Source: Ustilaginoidea virens
Taxonomy: Eukaryota > Ascomycota > Sordariomycetes > Hypocreales > Clavicipitaceae
Assembly: GCF_000687475.1 (NCBI RefSeq)
Contig: NC_057317.1
Span: 992,001-1,056,000, forward strand
DNA: 64,000 nt
Reading direction: 5' to 3'
Below, in pieces: positions 46,640-58,410 of the stretch (the stretch's first letter is position 1; each line of letters opens with the position of its first letter). The notes below the pieces were generated by a model. It did no database searches, was not told the origin of the DNA, and saw nothing but the letters and a program-made list of their open reading frames with translations. The position numbers were made by a program, and so were the translations under genes.

Positions 46640-49600
46640 TGTTTAGTCGAGCACCGTCAAACGGTGCGAAGATACCGCATGTAGCTGTTACAAAACTGTC
46701 GTACTGGCGAGTTGAGAATATGTTCAGGACAGGCGGAATTCTGCTTGAGTAGGCTTGACAAGATGCGTCGATTGTTGGTTCGGGAAGTAGACGACGGGGA
46801 GATTTTCGGAATACGAGCTGCCGTCAGGTTGGGATTTTGCACTTTCGAAGAACGTATATTTGCGGAATTTGGCGAATGGCCTTGGTAGGTAAAATTCCAC
46901 CAACGAGCCCAGCAAAAGGCTGGCGAGAGGGTTGTCTGCAATCCTGAAACTTTGGAATCCCTTTTCTTCTTTTCACGCTGACTGGCGGGCGAATGCAGAG
47001 ATACCAAACGACACGAGGTCAGCCAGCAACAGGCACTGGCGCAACAGGAATGCAACGAACGGTGACGATAGGAGGAGCCGTTGAAATCGGTCAGGGTCAA
47101 GAATCGGTCATCATTCACAAAGAGTGTTGTCTCGCGAGGATCCGTGTCGGCGCAGCAGGCTCTGCGCAGAGATCCAATGGAACGTCAAAATAGCTCCTTG
47201 GCAGGCAGAGTGCAAGGCGTGTTGATTGGCATCTCAATCCTGCAAAAGCAAGGCGGGAGCAGAGGCGCCCTAGATGACGATGCGAGCTTCGGCGCTCGTA
47301 GGAATCTGAGTGTGGTGATGCATGCAAGCAAAGCACAAACAACGTGAAGGAGAGAGGGGGGGTTGGGATTGGGAATGGGGAATGGGGAATGGGGAATGGG
47401 GAATGAAACGAAAGGAAGGAAGGACCAGGCTGGTGCAAAACATGGCCTGGGGCAGTGGGCGCTGGGCTTCCAGGATTAACTTGTACGGGAAGTAGATGGC
47501 AGGTACCAGGTACCGCTTGGTCCAGCTCGTGAAGCAGCACGGTTACCCACGCTGGACCGACCCCCTACAGTTGACCTTTTATATCAACATCTTTGTGCAG
47601 CCTCCCAACCTACGGACCACACATGGACTGTTGACACCAGACTTCAAGGATCAAATATTCTTTTACGTACCAGGCGCTACTGGGCTAAGCACGCCATGTC
47701 CCAGGACCTCAGTACGGATATCCTGCTGGCGAGGTTTAGCGATTTGTACTCGGTACTCGGTGCCCCCTCGGTACCCACCTCCTTACCAGGTGCTATTTTG
47801 AACCCTTCTGCTCGGACAGAGGCGACGATACGGAGTAGTGTTGGCGGACTAGAGATGGGCTAATTTGGATGACCGACACTCGACAGGACGACAAATTATG
47901 TATCGACAGGACATGGGCCAGCCAAAATGCTGCTATTGATCAGCCCGCTAACTTGGCATCAGGCGGGGACGTACTGTAACTTTCAAAGGACCCAGTGCCA
48001 TGTTGTGGCAGTGGCAGGCCTTTGAACAGGAATAGAGGTCGCTAAATAAATGCAGACCAGACGCTATTGGCCAGGGGCGCTCCGAGGGGAGCAGGTTCCG
48101 CTCACTGGTCCCCAGGCGACGAAAGTACCTAAAGTACGGAGTTCCTGAGGTCAATTACCTCCTAACTTGTTTCAAAACATCTCCCCAGGTTCTTCCTCTT
48201 GGCTACTGCGGCTCCACGACAAGGGGCAGCGATTTAAGGAAAGGACGGCAGATTGAGTAGTCCGAAAAAAAAAAACAGCAGGCATGATCCGTCTGCTTGA
48301 CAAGCACTCCTTACCTACCTACCTATGTACGCAGGTTCCTTCGAAGATCCGCATCCGACTTGCTTCTTCCCCTTGGCTTGTTTGTTTCGCCATAGCCCCT
48401 GCGGCCTGTGGCTGCTCGTGGCTGGCCTCCAGTCCACCGCAAGTGGCTGGAGGACTTCTCACTCATCAATCGTTCTGCGCACTATGCACTGCGCGTCGAC
48501 CTACGGGGCAGTTCGTAATAGGTCTGTCACCAATTAATTTCCGTCTGAGGGGGGCTCCCCGACCTGGGGGGGCATGACTAATGATGTCGTTGGCGTGGCC
48601 CGTCAGGGACCGAAAAGGCACCATTGGCTGCGAGGCCAGCAGGTATGGGTCTACGGTCTACCGCAATCTCGGAGAGAACATGTGGGTCTCGGCGCCTTCA
48701 TTTGTGACTGCTTGTTCCGGCCTGCTATTGATGTATTCCGTCCTCCGAGTCTTGCACTGAGTACGGAGTGCTCCCGTATAAAAAAGCGAAAACAAATATA
48801 TAAAATATGAAATAAAATAAAAACGTACGTGATGAAAGACAATTGCATCGCTAGCATAACAAGCCCAAGGACCAATTGCTCCGTAATCGGTACTCCTTGG
48901 AAGCATCAGGCTGGCGACTAGCCAGCCTGGTGGCCGGGAATGGCGACAAACAGACATGGACCCTCCAGACCCACAGTGCCAAGGCCTCTCAATGATCAAG
49001 GCGCCCCAGGTCCGTATTTCAGGCCACGATAACCACGGTGCTCCGTAACGTACGGAGTACCAGACCGAAACAAGTTTCCTCGAAGCTTATATATAGCGCC
49101 AGCCATGCCTATCAAGCTCCCGCCACTTATAGGCAGTGTTTGTTAACCGCAGTGCCGTCGCTTCAGCCAGCCATCAATTCCCTTCTCGCCAATGCTGGAG
49201 ATGTCTGGTGGGGAGATGCTGCCGTGCTTGTGGATTGGATCGTCATCTTTGCTCGCTGAATCTTTGCCCGGTACATGTCTGCTCTGCTTTGTGAGATTTC
49301 TGACCGCCATCGCCTTGGCAAATCAACGGCTTCATATCTTCCTAACCTTGGGGTACATCTACTTACTGCCTGTGGGCTGCGTCATTCTGACGCGAGTGCG
49401 GCACGGCATATGGCCGCACTCATGACTCGAAATGCGAGGGAAATGTCTCACGCTCGGCTTCGAAGAGACCTTGATGCTCCCTGGCCCTGCCGCAGTAGCA
49501 ACGGGAACGACGACCGAGACCCTCTTCCTGGCCTGCGCGTGGCTGCATTCAACGTGCCTTCGTGATGCTGATATGCATGTACACGAGGCCAAGCTTGTCA

Positions 49601-50073
49601 ACCTTATGCTGAAATCTAACACCAGACATCTTCCTGGTTGCCCCGACTGCCCACGGCAACACTGCCCAGTTGCTGTCGGCGTAAGGTTGGAAAAAAAATA
49701 AAAGGGAAACCAAAAAGGTCACGATCATCTACCCGGTGGTTTCCTAGAACTAGACAGATTTGGTAGGCAGCGAGGACGGAAAACAAGGAACATTGAAACC
49801 CCCGAAGCCCAGTCGCCGTTGCCCTGGCTGCGACACTTGGCCACCTGCAGACAGCTGCCTGCTCCGCAGTACGTACCTTGGGTCCATTGTTAGACGGTCG
49901 CTACGGTTCCCCCAACAGCATCCTCCGGATCGCGCCCCACCCATCTTCGCCTGTTTTCCTTCCAACATAGCCATGTGCTGCAGCCATTTCAGACCATCAA
50001 CTTTTTCCAACAGGTGAATGAAAAGCCTACCCCCCGCACTACAAAATAGGGCAGGGGCGAAAGAAAAAAAACG

Positions 50074-50109
<36 letters not shown>

Positions 50110-50205
50110 GCCGTACCAGATGCGCCAGCAGGGATGGTTACTGTAGTATAAAGACATACTCGAGTATATAATCGCCTCAACTCATGCCTTAAGAAAGAAG
50201 GCCTT
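46640..50205. other. Gene-poor non-RIP region
   Basis: Normal base composition but no conserved frame. It contains the nif1 5' side, a GGGGAAT heptamer array (47370-47404), several TACGGAGTA-type motifs (47829, 48134, 48761, 49041-49060), and a 39-base A run (50069-50107) near the erv46 3' end. Short open frames here lack family features and look random. No tRNA or rRNA seen. Confidence 0.5.
47367..47404 (+). repeat. GGGGAAT tandem repeat
   Basis: Four to five head-to-tail copies of the heptamer. Confidence 0.85.
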
Positions 50206-51740
50206 TCACAGCTCTTTTGATCGCAACTTTTTCAGTCTCGCGGCACCTTCGAACCATCCGCGGTCCACGGCCGCTGCCACAGTCAGGGTGCCACCTACGA
50301 TAGCGCAGAGCCCGGCCACGAAGCCAGTAAAAGTCTTGGCTGGCTCTTCGCGGTTAATAACCTTCATGGGGGAGATATCCTGCGTGCCTGTTGTTAGCGA
50401 GTCTGCATGCAGCAAGAAGGGCGGAGAGAGGGGGGCGGGCAGCAATTGAGTAGGACCAGGAGATTCGCTTACATAGGAAAAGAAGATGCCGGGAATACCG
50501 CCTTGCGAGTGCTGGCGCTCGGCATGGCCTTCGGCGGCATCATTACCTCCCTGCAGGCTTCGCTTGTGAACAGTGGCTGAATACTGATGCGTCTCCAGGC
50601 TGCCGCCACCGTCCGCGTGGATATCCCCATTGCCAGCAGCGTTCATGTATGCCTTGGTCTTCTCCCAGCCGAGCGGAAGATACGAGGTGGGTACAATCTT
50701 GACAAAGTACATGTAGTTGAAGTTTGCATCATTCGTCACTTGCTTGGATCCGTCCAGCGGGTTGGTGTGATGGTTTGTCCAAAGATGTGAGTTCTTCACC
50801 TTTCTCTGCGGAAGGGACTCTGGTAATTGAGGGCCAAAGCGGAGATGGTGAATAGTGTGGGAGAAATCGTGTTGCTTGCCGCTAGGCGTCTCCCAGTACG
50901 TCTTGAGGTCGTGGACATGCATGTTGCCGTTGCTAAAGCTGCGACCGGGGGCCAGGTGGAAGTTTCCGACCACCTTGTTCACCTGCAAGCCGCCCTCGAT
51001 GCGGCAGCCTTCCTCGCGCTGCTCGTCCAGCCTCTCGGCATAGTGCTCTCTCACGCACTGCTCGACATTCTCGCCCCTACCGAACGACCAACCTTGTGCT
51101 GCGTACGCTTCCCGGACCTCGTCACAAGTGTTGCAACATCCGGCCTTGCGCACAGTTGCCGGAGCTGTAGCGCCATAGCATTGCCCGCAGTAGGCAGGGT
51201 CCAGATGCTGGGCAGTCTCGTCATGCAGGTTCAGGGACTTGACGTCTATGACGCCGCCGCCTTGAGATTCGGGTCGAAGACGCACTTTGTTCACCCCGTG
51301 CGCGACTCCATGCTGCTGCTCCCCAGAGACGTCCATGACATCGAGCGTCAGAAGCTCGCAAGGCATCTTGGGAAAGGTGATGTTGAGATGGATCTCCATT
51401 CGTTCTCCTGCAACAAGGTCCATCGGGTTAGCTCTTCCTGTTGCGCGCGAGCCGACAGGGAGAAAAAAAAAATGGGAGGAAAGAAAGAAAGAAAGAAAGA
51501 AAAAAAAAGCGCAACGACACGAACCGCAGCCCTGCTGATTCTCGTACCTCTGCTCTTGTCTACCACCAGCTCAGGATGCACAATGACACGGTTGTACTGA
51601 GCCCACTCTCCCCAAGACAGAAACAACACAACAAGCAGGGAGACTATGGTCACAACACCGCCGCTCGTGGTGCGAATTCGTGCCTCATCGACCGTCTTTG
51701 TGAAGGCATCGAGCCTTGTGAACCTGGACCTGACCGGCAT
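50206..51740 (-). CDS. erv46: COPII vesicle protein Erv46 (ERGIC3 family)
   Basis: Erv46 pairs with Erv41 as a cycling membrane receptor that retrieves escaped ER residents from the early Golgi. Exons 51740-51548, 51407-50473 and 50379-50206 give 433 residues. The cytosolic start SRFTRLDAFTKTVDEARIRTTSGG leads into transmembrane segment 1 (about 28-46). The lumenal domain begins DKSRGERMEIHLNITFP and has the Cys-rich CGQCYGA...CCNTCDEV motif. GIFFSYDISPMKV and transmembrane segment 2 (about 388-410) precede a short basic tail. Intron 51408-51547 contains CTTT/GAAA repeats. Intron 50380-50472 (93 nt) is in frame and stop-free, so unspliced reading adds 31 residues. Shares an 895-bp upstream region with rna15. 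Confidence 0.95.
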
Positions 51741-52635
51741 TGCGAAGCAAGTCTAACCGCGACTTCAGCTGCCAAAGAAGAAATTGCTCGGGGGAACAGC
51801 TGGCCGCAAGCTTTCCCACCAAGAGGCCTTTTGAGAAAGAGGCCTCAGGTCGGGCAAACAATGTGCGTTGCAGGTGAAGCAGGAACAGAAAAAGAGGAGG
51901 GCCTGGAGAGAGAAAAGAGGCTCGGCGCGGTTTCAATTGCGCTTAACGTCGTGCCTCCACGTAGACGCAATCAATTCGACTTGACTCGGTGGCGCCAATC
52001 GGCAGCTGGGACCAGACAAGTCCTTAAGGCCACCGTCGCAAATACAGAAATACAGGGCTATACGGAGAAACTTCAAGGGACATGGCTGGGGTGGTGAGGC
52101 TAGGAAGCCCAACCAGCAACCAGACATCAATCCACATGCATTGACCCAACCATGCACGGCACGCGCCCGCGCCCCAGCGCCAGTGCTCGTGCCCGTGCCC
52201 GTGCTGTCAGCTGCAGACTGCAGGCACCAGACTTGGGGCGCGTCAGCACGCCTGGCCTATCATTGATGCCATACAGCGGACCATACAGCGGACCATACAG
52301 CGGACCGGCAAATTGCCGGATAGATTGATTGATTCAATGCAGCCCTAATCTCCCATCTCAATGGTCTGTGTTTCTGGTTCATCCAGCAAAGCGCCCTCTA
52401 ACATGACGAAAGGAAGCATCAACAACAAAATGGACCAGGATACATAATCCATTCGCTAGCCTAGCAACAGGCCCGTTTCTGCTCCCATTGCCGCACCGCT
52501 CTCAGTGCAATTCTGCGACGCGTGCCCGGTCCGAACCCGAACCATTCGAGTCGGGGCGGCAGATGCGACGTCTCGTCGATTACGCCTGAGCTCGCAAACT
52601 CTGCGAATAGGAGCCTCCCCTACCGGATATCTACC
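51741..52635. promoter_or_regulatory. Divergent erv46/rna15 promoter region
   Basis: 895 bp between two divergent start codons. It holds three tandem copies of ATACAGCGGACC (52272-52309) and a run of GTGCCCGTGC-like words (52185-52205). No gene-like frame. Confidence 0.5.
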
Positions 52636-53906
52636 ATGTCGTCGCGACCGCCCTCCCGCGTTGTCTTTGTGGGAAACATTCCCTACGGTATGGCCACCTA
52701 CCTGCTAGCTGGTCTTGCCGAAATGCTGCCTTCTTGTCACTGACCGAGACCCCCCCCCCTCCCCCTCTGACGCGGCAGGTCTTTCCGAGGAACAAATCAC
52801 AGAAATATTCAGTCGCGCCGGGAAAGTAGAGAGGTTTCGATTAGTGTACGATTCTGAAACCGGCCGGCCCAAGGGCTTCGGTTTCGCAGACTATCCCGAT
52901 ACCGGTTCGTGATTTGTCTTCTTCTTCGTTTTTCCTGGGCCCTTTCGGGGATGTCGCCTTGAACCTCTCGGCTCTCCTGGATAGCTTTAGGTATACGATA
53001 CGAGACGATACGAGGCGCCAGTAAAAGCTGACACCCTTTACTTGGGGAAACCTCCAGACAGCGCTTCTTCAGCCGTACGGAATCTGAATGACTTCGAGGT
53101 CATGGGTCGCAAACTCCGCGTCGATTTTTCTAATGAACAAAAGAGCGGTGATGACGACAGCAACCATGTTTGTGCCATGACCAAAGTCCACTCGCCCCTC
53201 CTACTTCTGGTCTTGCTGAAATCAAGACTCGTTTAAAAAAAAAGAAAACTAGAAAAAAAAACTTACGCTCTTGCTCTTGTAGATTCCATCAAATCCCACA
53301 AACGGCGTCGCGACCAGCCATTACGGCGCACAGCCGAGCTCGCTACCCCCCCTCCCTACCGGCAAAGAAATCCCGCCGGGGCTCTCCTGCACCGATGCCA
53401 TTTCACGAACACTCAACACACTACCGCCATCACAGCTCCTCGATATCCTCACACAGATGAAGACCTTGGCGGCAAGCGAGCCTCACAGAGCGACCGAACT
53501 CCTCCAGCAAGCGCCCCAGCTGTCGTACGCCGTGTTCCAAGCCCTGCTCCTCATGGGCCTCGTGTCTCCCGAAGCGATCCAGTCCGTGGTCGATCCAAAC
53601 GCTCCCCTGCCACCCGTCCCGCAGCCTGCGCCGGCAGCCTATCCCGCACCCGCTGCGGTTTCAGCGTACCCCGCCGCGAACAACACACCACCCGTAACGG
53701 GCTTGACGTATCCGCCGCCGGCGATCGCTCAGCAGACTTACGTTGCGCCGGCGCCTCCCGCTCCCGCCGCCGGCGCAGTGCAAGACACGGATGCTCTCAT
53801 GCGAGCCGTCATGGACTTGTCTCAGGCGCAGATCGACATGTTGCCCGAAGCTGACAAGCAGCAAATCATGGCACTAAGAGCCACGTTTGCTTCGCACCGG
53901 CGGTGA
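52636..53906 (+). CDS. rna15: mRNA cleavage/polyadenylation factor Rna15 (CstF-64 family)
   Basis: RNA-binding subunit of cleavage factor IA, which reads U/GU-rich elements for pre-mRNA 3'-end formation with Rna14. Exons 52636-52687, 52779-52904, 53058-53167 and 53283-53906 give 303 residues. One N-terminal RRM: RNP2 is VFVGNI, RNP1 is KGFGFADY, closing with GRKLRVDFSNE (about residues 8-85). The hinge domain follows (DAISRTLNTLPPSQLLDIL, ATELLQQAPQLSYAVFQALLLMG), then a Pro/Ala linker and the C-terminal three-helix domain (SQAQIDMLPEADKQQIMALR) that contacts Pcf11. Donors GTTCGT and GTTTGT depart from the usual GTRNGY. Introns were placed from phase and family continuity; total coding length is a multiple of three. 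Confidence 0.94.
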
Positions 53907-54645
53907 TTTCGTCGTGCTCGCGAAAGCCCTGGAGGCTTGGTTAGCGTTGAGACTGTTGAGGGAGACAGACGAGCTGGAGAGGAAGCAGCTGTACATGGGC
54001 GCTTCTGCTCAGGCAGGAGCGTATTGAAACACACCAGCACCTTGTCGCCGCATCTGAGCTGGCTGTTCCGGACAGGGGTCACGTCAAGCCGGCGCAACGA
54101 GGGACTTTGTACATTCTTTTCTTGTTTCTCTCTCTCTCTCGACTTTTTAAAAAAAAAAGAAAAGAAGAGCTGATTGGCGGTTGTCAAGGGCACGTCCATC
54201 AGCTCTTGGAATCGCTCTACGAAACCAGCTGCATCATGTCATTTAGAGACCATCGGCACGCTTTCAGATAACTTGATTCAAATCGAAGGGAATGCCAGAG
54301 AACCAGACCCTGCGAACTACCTACCATGAGTTCCGCAGGCCATATTCAAGACGGGACGCCTATCCCATGTTTGTATCCTGTCTATTGTTTTTCTTCTTTC
54401 CTCTTTCTTGCTTTTCTTCCTTTATTTTCCCAGCAGAAGTGATGTGAAGCAGGGAAAGGTGGTCTTGCCCAGAGAGAAAGGATCTTGCAATCCAACAAGC
54501 CTTCATCCCCCAATCATCTCTCATTCGTACAAGCCCCCACGCGCATAATCTCAATTCAAGTCTCCTTGGCATAAGCAAACCCGCAGCGGGGGAATTCCCC
54601 GGCGTGCTCCCTGCTGTCTATCCGAGAGCTTCCTTGTCTGGGGCA
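53907..54645. other. Convergent 3' region of rna15 and the CorA-type gene
   Basis: Both 3' UTRs; CT repeats (54128-54140) and T/C-rich sequence (54380-54430). No gene recognised. Confidence 0.45.
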
Positions 54646-57384
54646 TCAGACAATCTTGTACACCCTCTTCGCAATCACGTAGCAGGCGATGCCGAAACCC
54701 ACAAGCCCAACCGTGATCCACACAAACCACGTCAAGTCTCCCTCGTACTCCTGGCCAGGTACCCAGACGTTCATGCCCCAGAGGCCGGTGATGATATTCA
54801 TGGGCAAGACAATGGTGCCCAGCACGGTGAGCTTGCCAAGCACATCGGCCGTTTGCTCCTGCCGCTCATTCATGCGAATATTGATTTGGGCGAGGTAATT
54901 GCCATGTGAGCGGGCCAAAATTCTGAGGGCCAAAAAAAAAGGGAAGAAAAGAAAAGAAAAGAAAAGAAAAGAAAAGAAAAGAAAAGGCAAGTTAGTGACC
55001 AAGATGTAAAACAGAGGACGTTTCTTTCTTGTCATGAGCGAGCATGGCTTGCTTATACGTACTTTTCGTAGTGGCCAAGGTTAGACGTCATGGTCACAAT
55101 GTGGTCTTGAATGTCGCCGAGATAGAGGCCGATTTCGGATCTAGGCGCGACTTCCCACCTCTCGTTGCATCGCTTCGCAAAGCCCTTGATAACGTCTGCC
55201 TTGTTTCCCAGCAGGCGGTAAAGGCTCATGACTCGCTTGCGGCAGTCCCCAACCCTGCGCAGCATGTCGCCCGAGTCGAAGAAGGATGAGCTGTCGTCGC
55301 GCAGGTGGGCTGTCTTCTCGTCCTTTTCCGGCGTGTGCATGCGCAGGATGTTCTCGTCAATCTCGTCCACCTCGTCTTCGATGTTCTGGATGAGCGGCTG
55401 GAACACGTCGGTGATGTCGTCGATGATGGCGTAGGATATCCAGTCAGACGACAGGATGAGGTAGTCCCTCAGCTGGCGGATACGCCGCCTCACGTTGGCC
55501 GGGTGAGGCGTCATGGAAAAGTGGAAGCTGAGCACGCCTTCGCGAAACACGACCACGTACATGTTGACCGGTTCGAGGTAGTTTTCGCTGCCGATGTCCT
55601 GGTCAAAGGTGCGGTAGTTTACAAAGTAGTAGTGCCGGAAGAGCTCGACCTTTTCGCGGGCCTCTTGGAGCATGATGTCTTCCGCGGTCAGGGGGTGAAT
55701 GCCGAACGCCTTGGCGATGACCTTCATCTCCGCCTCCTTCGGGGACAGAACATCGAGCCACCAGACGGGGCGGTCGCCGTACCGCACCGGCTTTTCGACG
55801 GCTTCGGCGGGGGCGGGGGGCGGGGCGGGGTGGACGCTGCTCTGCGGCGACTTGAGGCCAGAGGGACTGACGCGCCTCGAAACGTCTGCGGGATCCTTGT
55901 GCGGTGACGCCGTGTCGCCTTGTCTTGCGTCGGCGAGGGAGGGCTGCCGAGTGGGGAGCTTGGGGTTGCCGTTCAGGCCGTTCACGGACCGTTGCCGCTT
56001 GGTGGCCAGCGAGACATTGTCGTCTTCCTCGTCGCTGCTCTCATCGTCGGAGAGGATGCGCGGCTCGGGGATGAAGAGCTCTTGGAAGTCGCTGCCGGGT
56101 TGCACCAGCTCGGATATCGTCTGGCTGTGGATGGTGCTTTGGAACTCTTCGTTGAAGTATGTGAAGCGGTACGGGGCCTCCTCGACCGTCTGAAACCATC
56201 CCTTGCGCACGGGGCGCAGGCGCCCGTTGATCAGCTGGGGTTCCGTGATCCTCTTGGCACGGCGCTCGTCGCTGCGATCCTCTTTCTCGTAGTGCCTCCA
56301 CTCCTCGAGCACCGTCAGGTCCGGCCATTGCCCGCGACGTCGACGCGGTCGCCGTTGATATGGCTGGGCATACTGCAGCTGCGTGTCGTCGTCGCCAATC
56401 TCGGACATGCCAGGCACCGGAAAGCACACGTCTTCCGAGGCGAGCGCGGCCGGCCTCCGCGCGGGCTCCTGCCGGTGGTCGTGGCCGGGACCTTGGGCCT
56501 CGGACGAGGCTCGCTCATCTATGGAGCGCCCGGGGCTGCCGCTGCGCAAGGACATGTCGTCTCGAATCATGACGTCGCCAAACGTCATGTCTGGACCGTC
56601 GATGGCTCCAAACGCCGGCGAGCCGGGCACAGAGGGCGGGTGGTTCACGTCGTAGCCATCGGCGGCGCCCAGCGAAGTCGCCAACTTCCGGGAGGACCTG
56701 CTCGATCTCCGGCTTCGGTTCCGGCCGGCCTTGGAGTCGCTGGCTCCGTAACTCGACGGGCCCCCAACCGGCGAGCTCTTCTTTGCCGACTCCGACAACA
56801 GAGGTGCTGTTTCGTCCCACGGGCCGCCCCGGTTATCGGGACTGCCGGGGCTGCCGGGGCTGTTGGGAGTATGCGCGGAGCGCAAGCGGCTGCCGCCCCC
56901 CGGTGTTGCGGGGTAAGCATTGCGAAACGGAGTCGACGTGGCTATGGTGGACGGTCTTCTGATTCGCATAGGCTTTTGTTCCCTGGATTTCCTCCTCCTC
57001 CCCGCCGGCAAGTGTAAGCGTGTGCATCAATTGTACGCATATAGCGCGACCGCGACCCTTTGTTTCCCGAAGCCGTGGCCTCTCGGGGCCGAGGAACAGG
57101 AACTCGGGACGCCCTTACCGGTGGTCGAGCAATGCTTCACTGTCAATGCTGGTGCCGCTCAGGTTGGCAGCAGGGACCTGGTAGACCATGGCCGAGCCAG
57201 AAGGACCGGGGCCTTCATCGTGGCTGTCTTCGGCAAGAGCAGCAAAACTCTTGCGGCGCGATCGCTTCTTTTTGCCTCCCCGATGGCCCTTTCTCTTGCG
57301 AGGCTGCCCGGAAGGTTTCTGATCATGCGGGGTCAGTTCTGCGGCGGCACGAGGCGAGGCGGCGAGGCGAGGAGAGTAGTCCAT
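54646..57384 (-). CDS. CorA-type Mg2+ transporter of the Alr/Mnr2 group
   Basis: Membrane Mg2+ channel of the CorA superfamily. Exons 57384-57119, 56982-55063 and 54922-54646 give 820 residues. A long basic and Ser-rich cytosolic N-terminus (KRKGHRGGKKKRSRRKSFAAL, ESEALLDHR-like) precedes the CorA core (about 400-815). Core landmarks: DVLSPKEAEMKVIAKAFGIHPLTAEDI, DWISYAIIDDITDVFQPLI, MSLYRLLGNKADVIKGFAKRC, then transmembrane segment 1 with the signature GMN at 778-780 followed by VWVPGQ, and transmembrane segment 2 near the end. I chose the start at 57384 because the upstream exon matches the family's basic leader and joins in phase across intron 56983-57118. Intron 54923-55062 holds a GAAAA repeat. 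Plasma-membrane (Alr1) versus vacuolar (Mnr2) location cannot be told here, so no symbol is given. Confidence 0.93.
54945..54986 (+). repeat. GAAAA pentamer array in an intron of the CorA-type gene
   Basis: About eight GAAAA/AAAAG units inside intron 54923-55062; the minus-strand transcript would read TTTTC repeats upstream of the 3' splice site. Confidence 0.9.
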
Positions 57385-58410
57385 GACCGCTTAGGAGAGT
57401 GCGGCTGCTGGACATGGGCTGTGTCCGACGGGTCGGACTGAACCAAACTGCTGCTGCGACTTGGGGGCGACCGGCCGGCCGGTAGAACGAGCCAGGTGAT
57501 GGCAGGTGATGGCAGGTGATGGAGGTTTGCGGGGCGTCTCGTCTCGTCTCGTCTCGTCTCGTCTCGTCTCGTCTCGTGTTTATCTTGTCTTGTTTCGTCT
57601 CGTCTTTGTCTTTGTCTTTGTCTTTGTCCTGTCTTGTCTTGTCTTGTGCGCTCTTGAAAAGCTGGGGGCCGAGGAACTGAAGGGGGGGCAGCAGGGTGCT
57701 AGATTACGTGCAGAGGGGATCAAATGAACAATCTCTTCAACCAAGTCGAGGTCGGCGTCGCATGGATGGATGGATGAATGGATGAATCATGGGATGTGTG
57801 TGTGGGTTTCTTTTGCCCGCCAGGCAGAGTTGGTTCGGCAGCGCTACAGTCCAAGCCTAGCCTGGCAACATTGAGTTTAAAAAGTGGCTCAGTGATGATT
57901 CGGTGATGTCAACTCAGTCAGCCAACACAACACAACACAACACAGCACAGCACAGCACTGTCAGCTTACCAGCCAGCTTACCAGCCAGCTTACCAGGGCC
58001 CGGCCAAACCAAGCCCCCATTGATTGAACAGACCCACAGCAGGCTGGCCAGGTTGTCGGGCTGTGGCTCGAGCGAATCAATATTCCGAGTCATTGATTGA
58101 TTCAGGTCCGGTCAACTGTTGGTTGGGCCGGCCCATCTTGGAATTTACACCACATGAACTACGGAGTACGGAGTATGGAGTACACCCGACCCGTCCAACC
58201 CAACTCGTCCAACCCAACTCGTCCAACCCAACCCAGGCCCTTGACCAACATGCATCCATCAATTGTTTCAGCGGCTGCCCGCCTGCCTCCGCGCGCAACA
58301 AGAAAATACACACCAGACTTGACAAGACCAGCAGCACAAGACCCGGCGCAGCGCAACGCAGCGCAACACCGCGCAACGCAACGCCCACATGCCCACGCCA
58401 CATGGCCGCA
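57385..58410. promoter_or_regulatory. CorA-type gene promoter and noc4 3' region, repeat-rich
   Basis: Contains arrays of TCTCG (57538-57577), TCTTTG (57603-57628), GATGGATGAATG (57760-57786), ACACA/GCACA (57925-57957), AACTCGTCC (58199-58230), a TACGGAGTACGGAGTA motif (58160-58175) and GCGCAAC words (58347-58382). No gene. Confidence 0.6.
57538..57577 (+). repeat. TCTCG pentanucleotide array
   Basis: Seven to eight head-to-tail copies, followed by looser TCTTG/TCTTTG words to about 57650. Confidence 0.9.

Noticed and set aside
46657..47118. 153-codon minus frame upstream of nif1
   Set aside because: Ser-rich without conserved blocks and directly upstream of the nif1 start; more likely 5' leader.
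55920..57017. 365-codon frame antisense to the CorA-type gene
   Set aside because: Arg/Gly/Ala-rich shadow with no recognisable domain.
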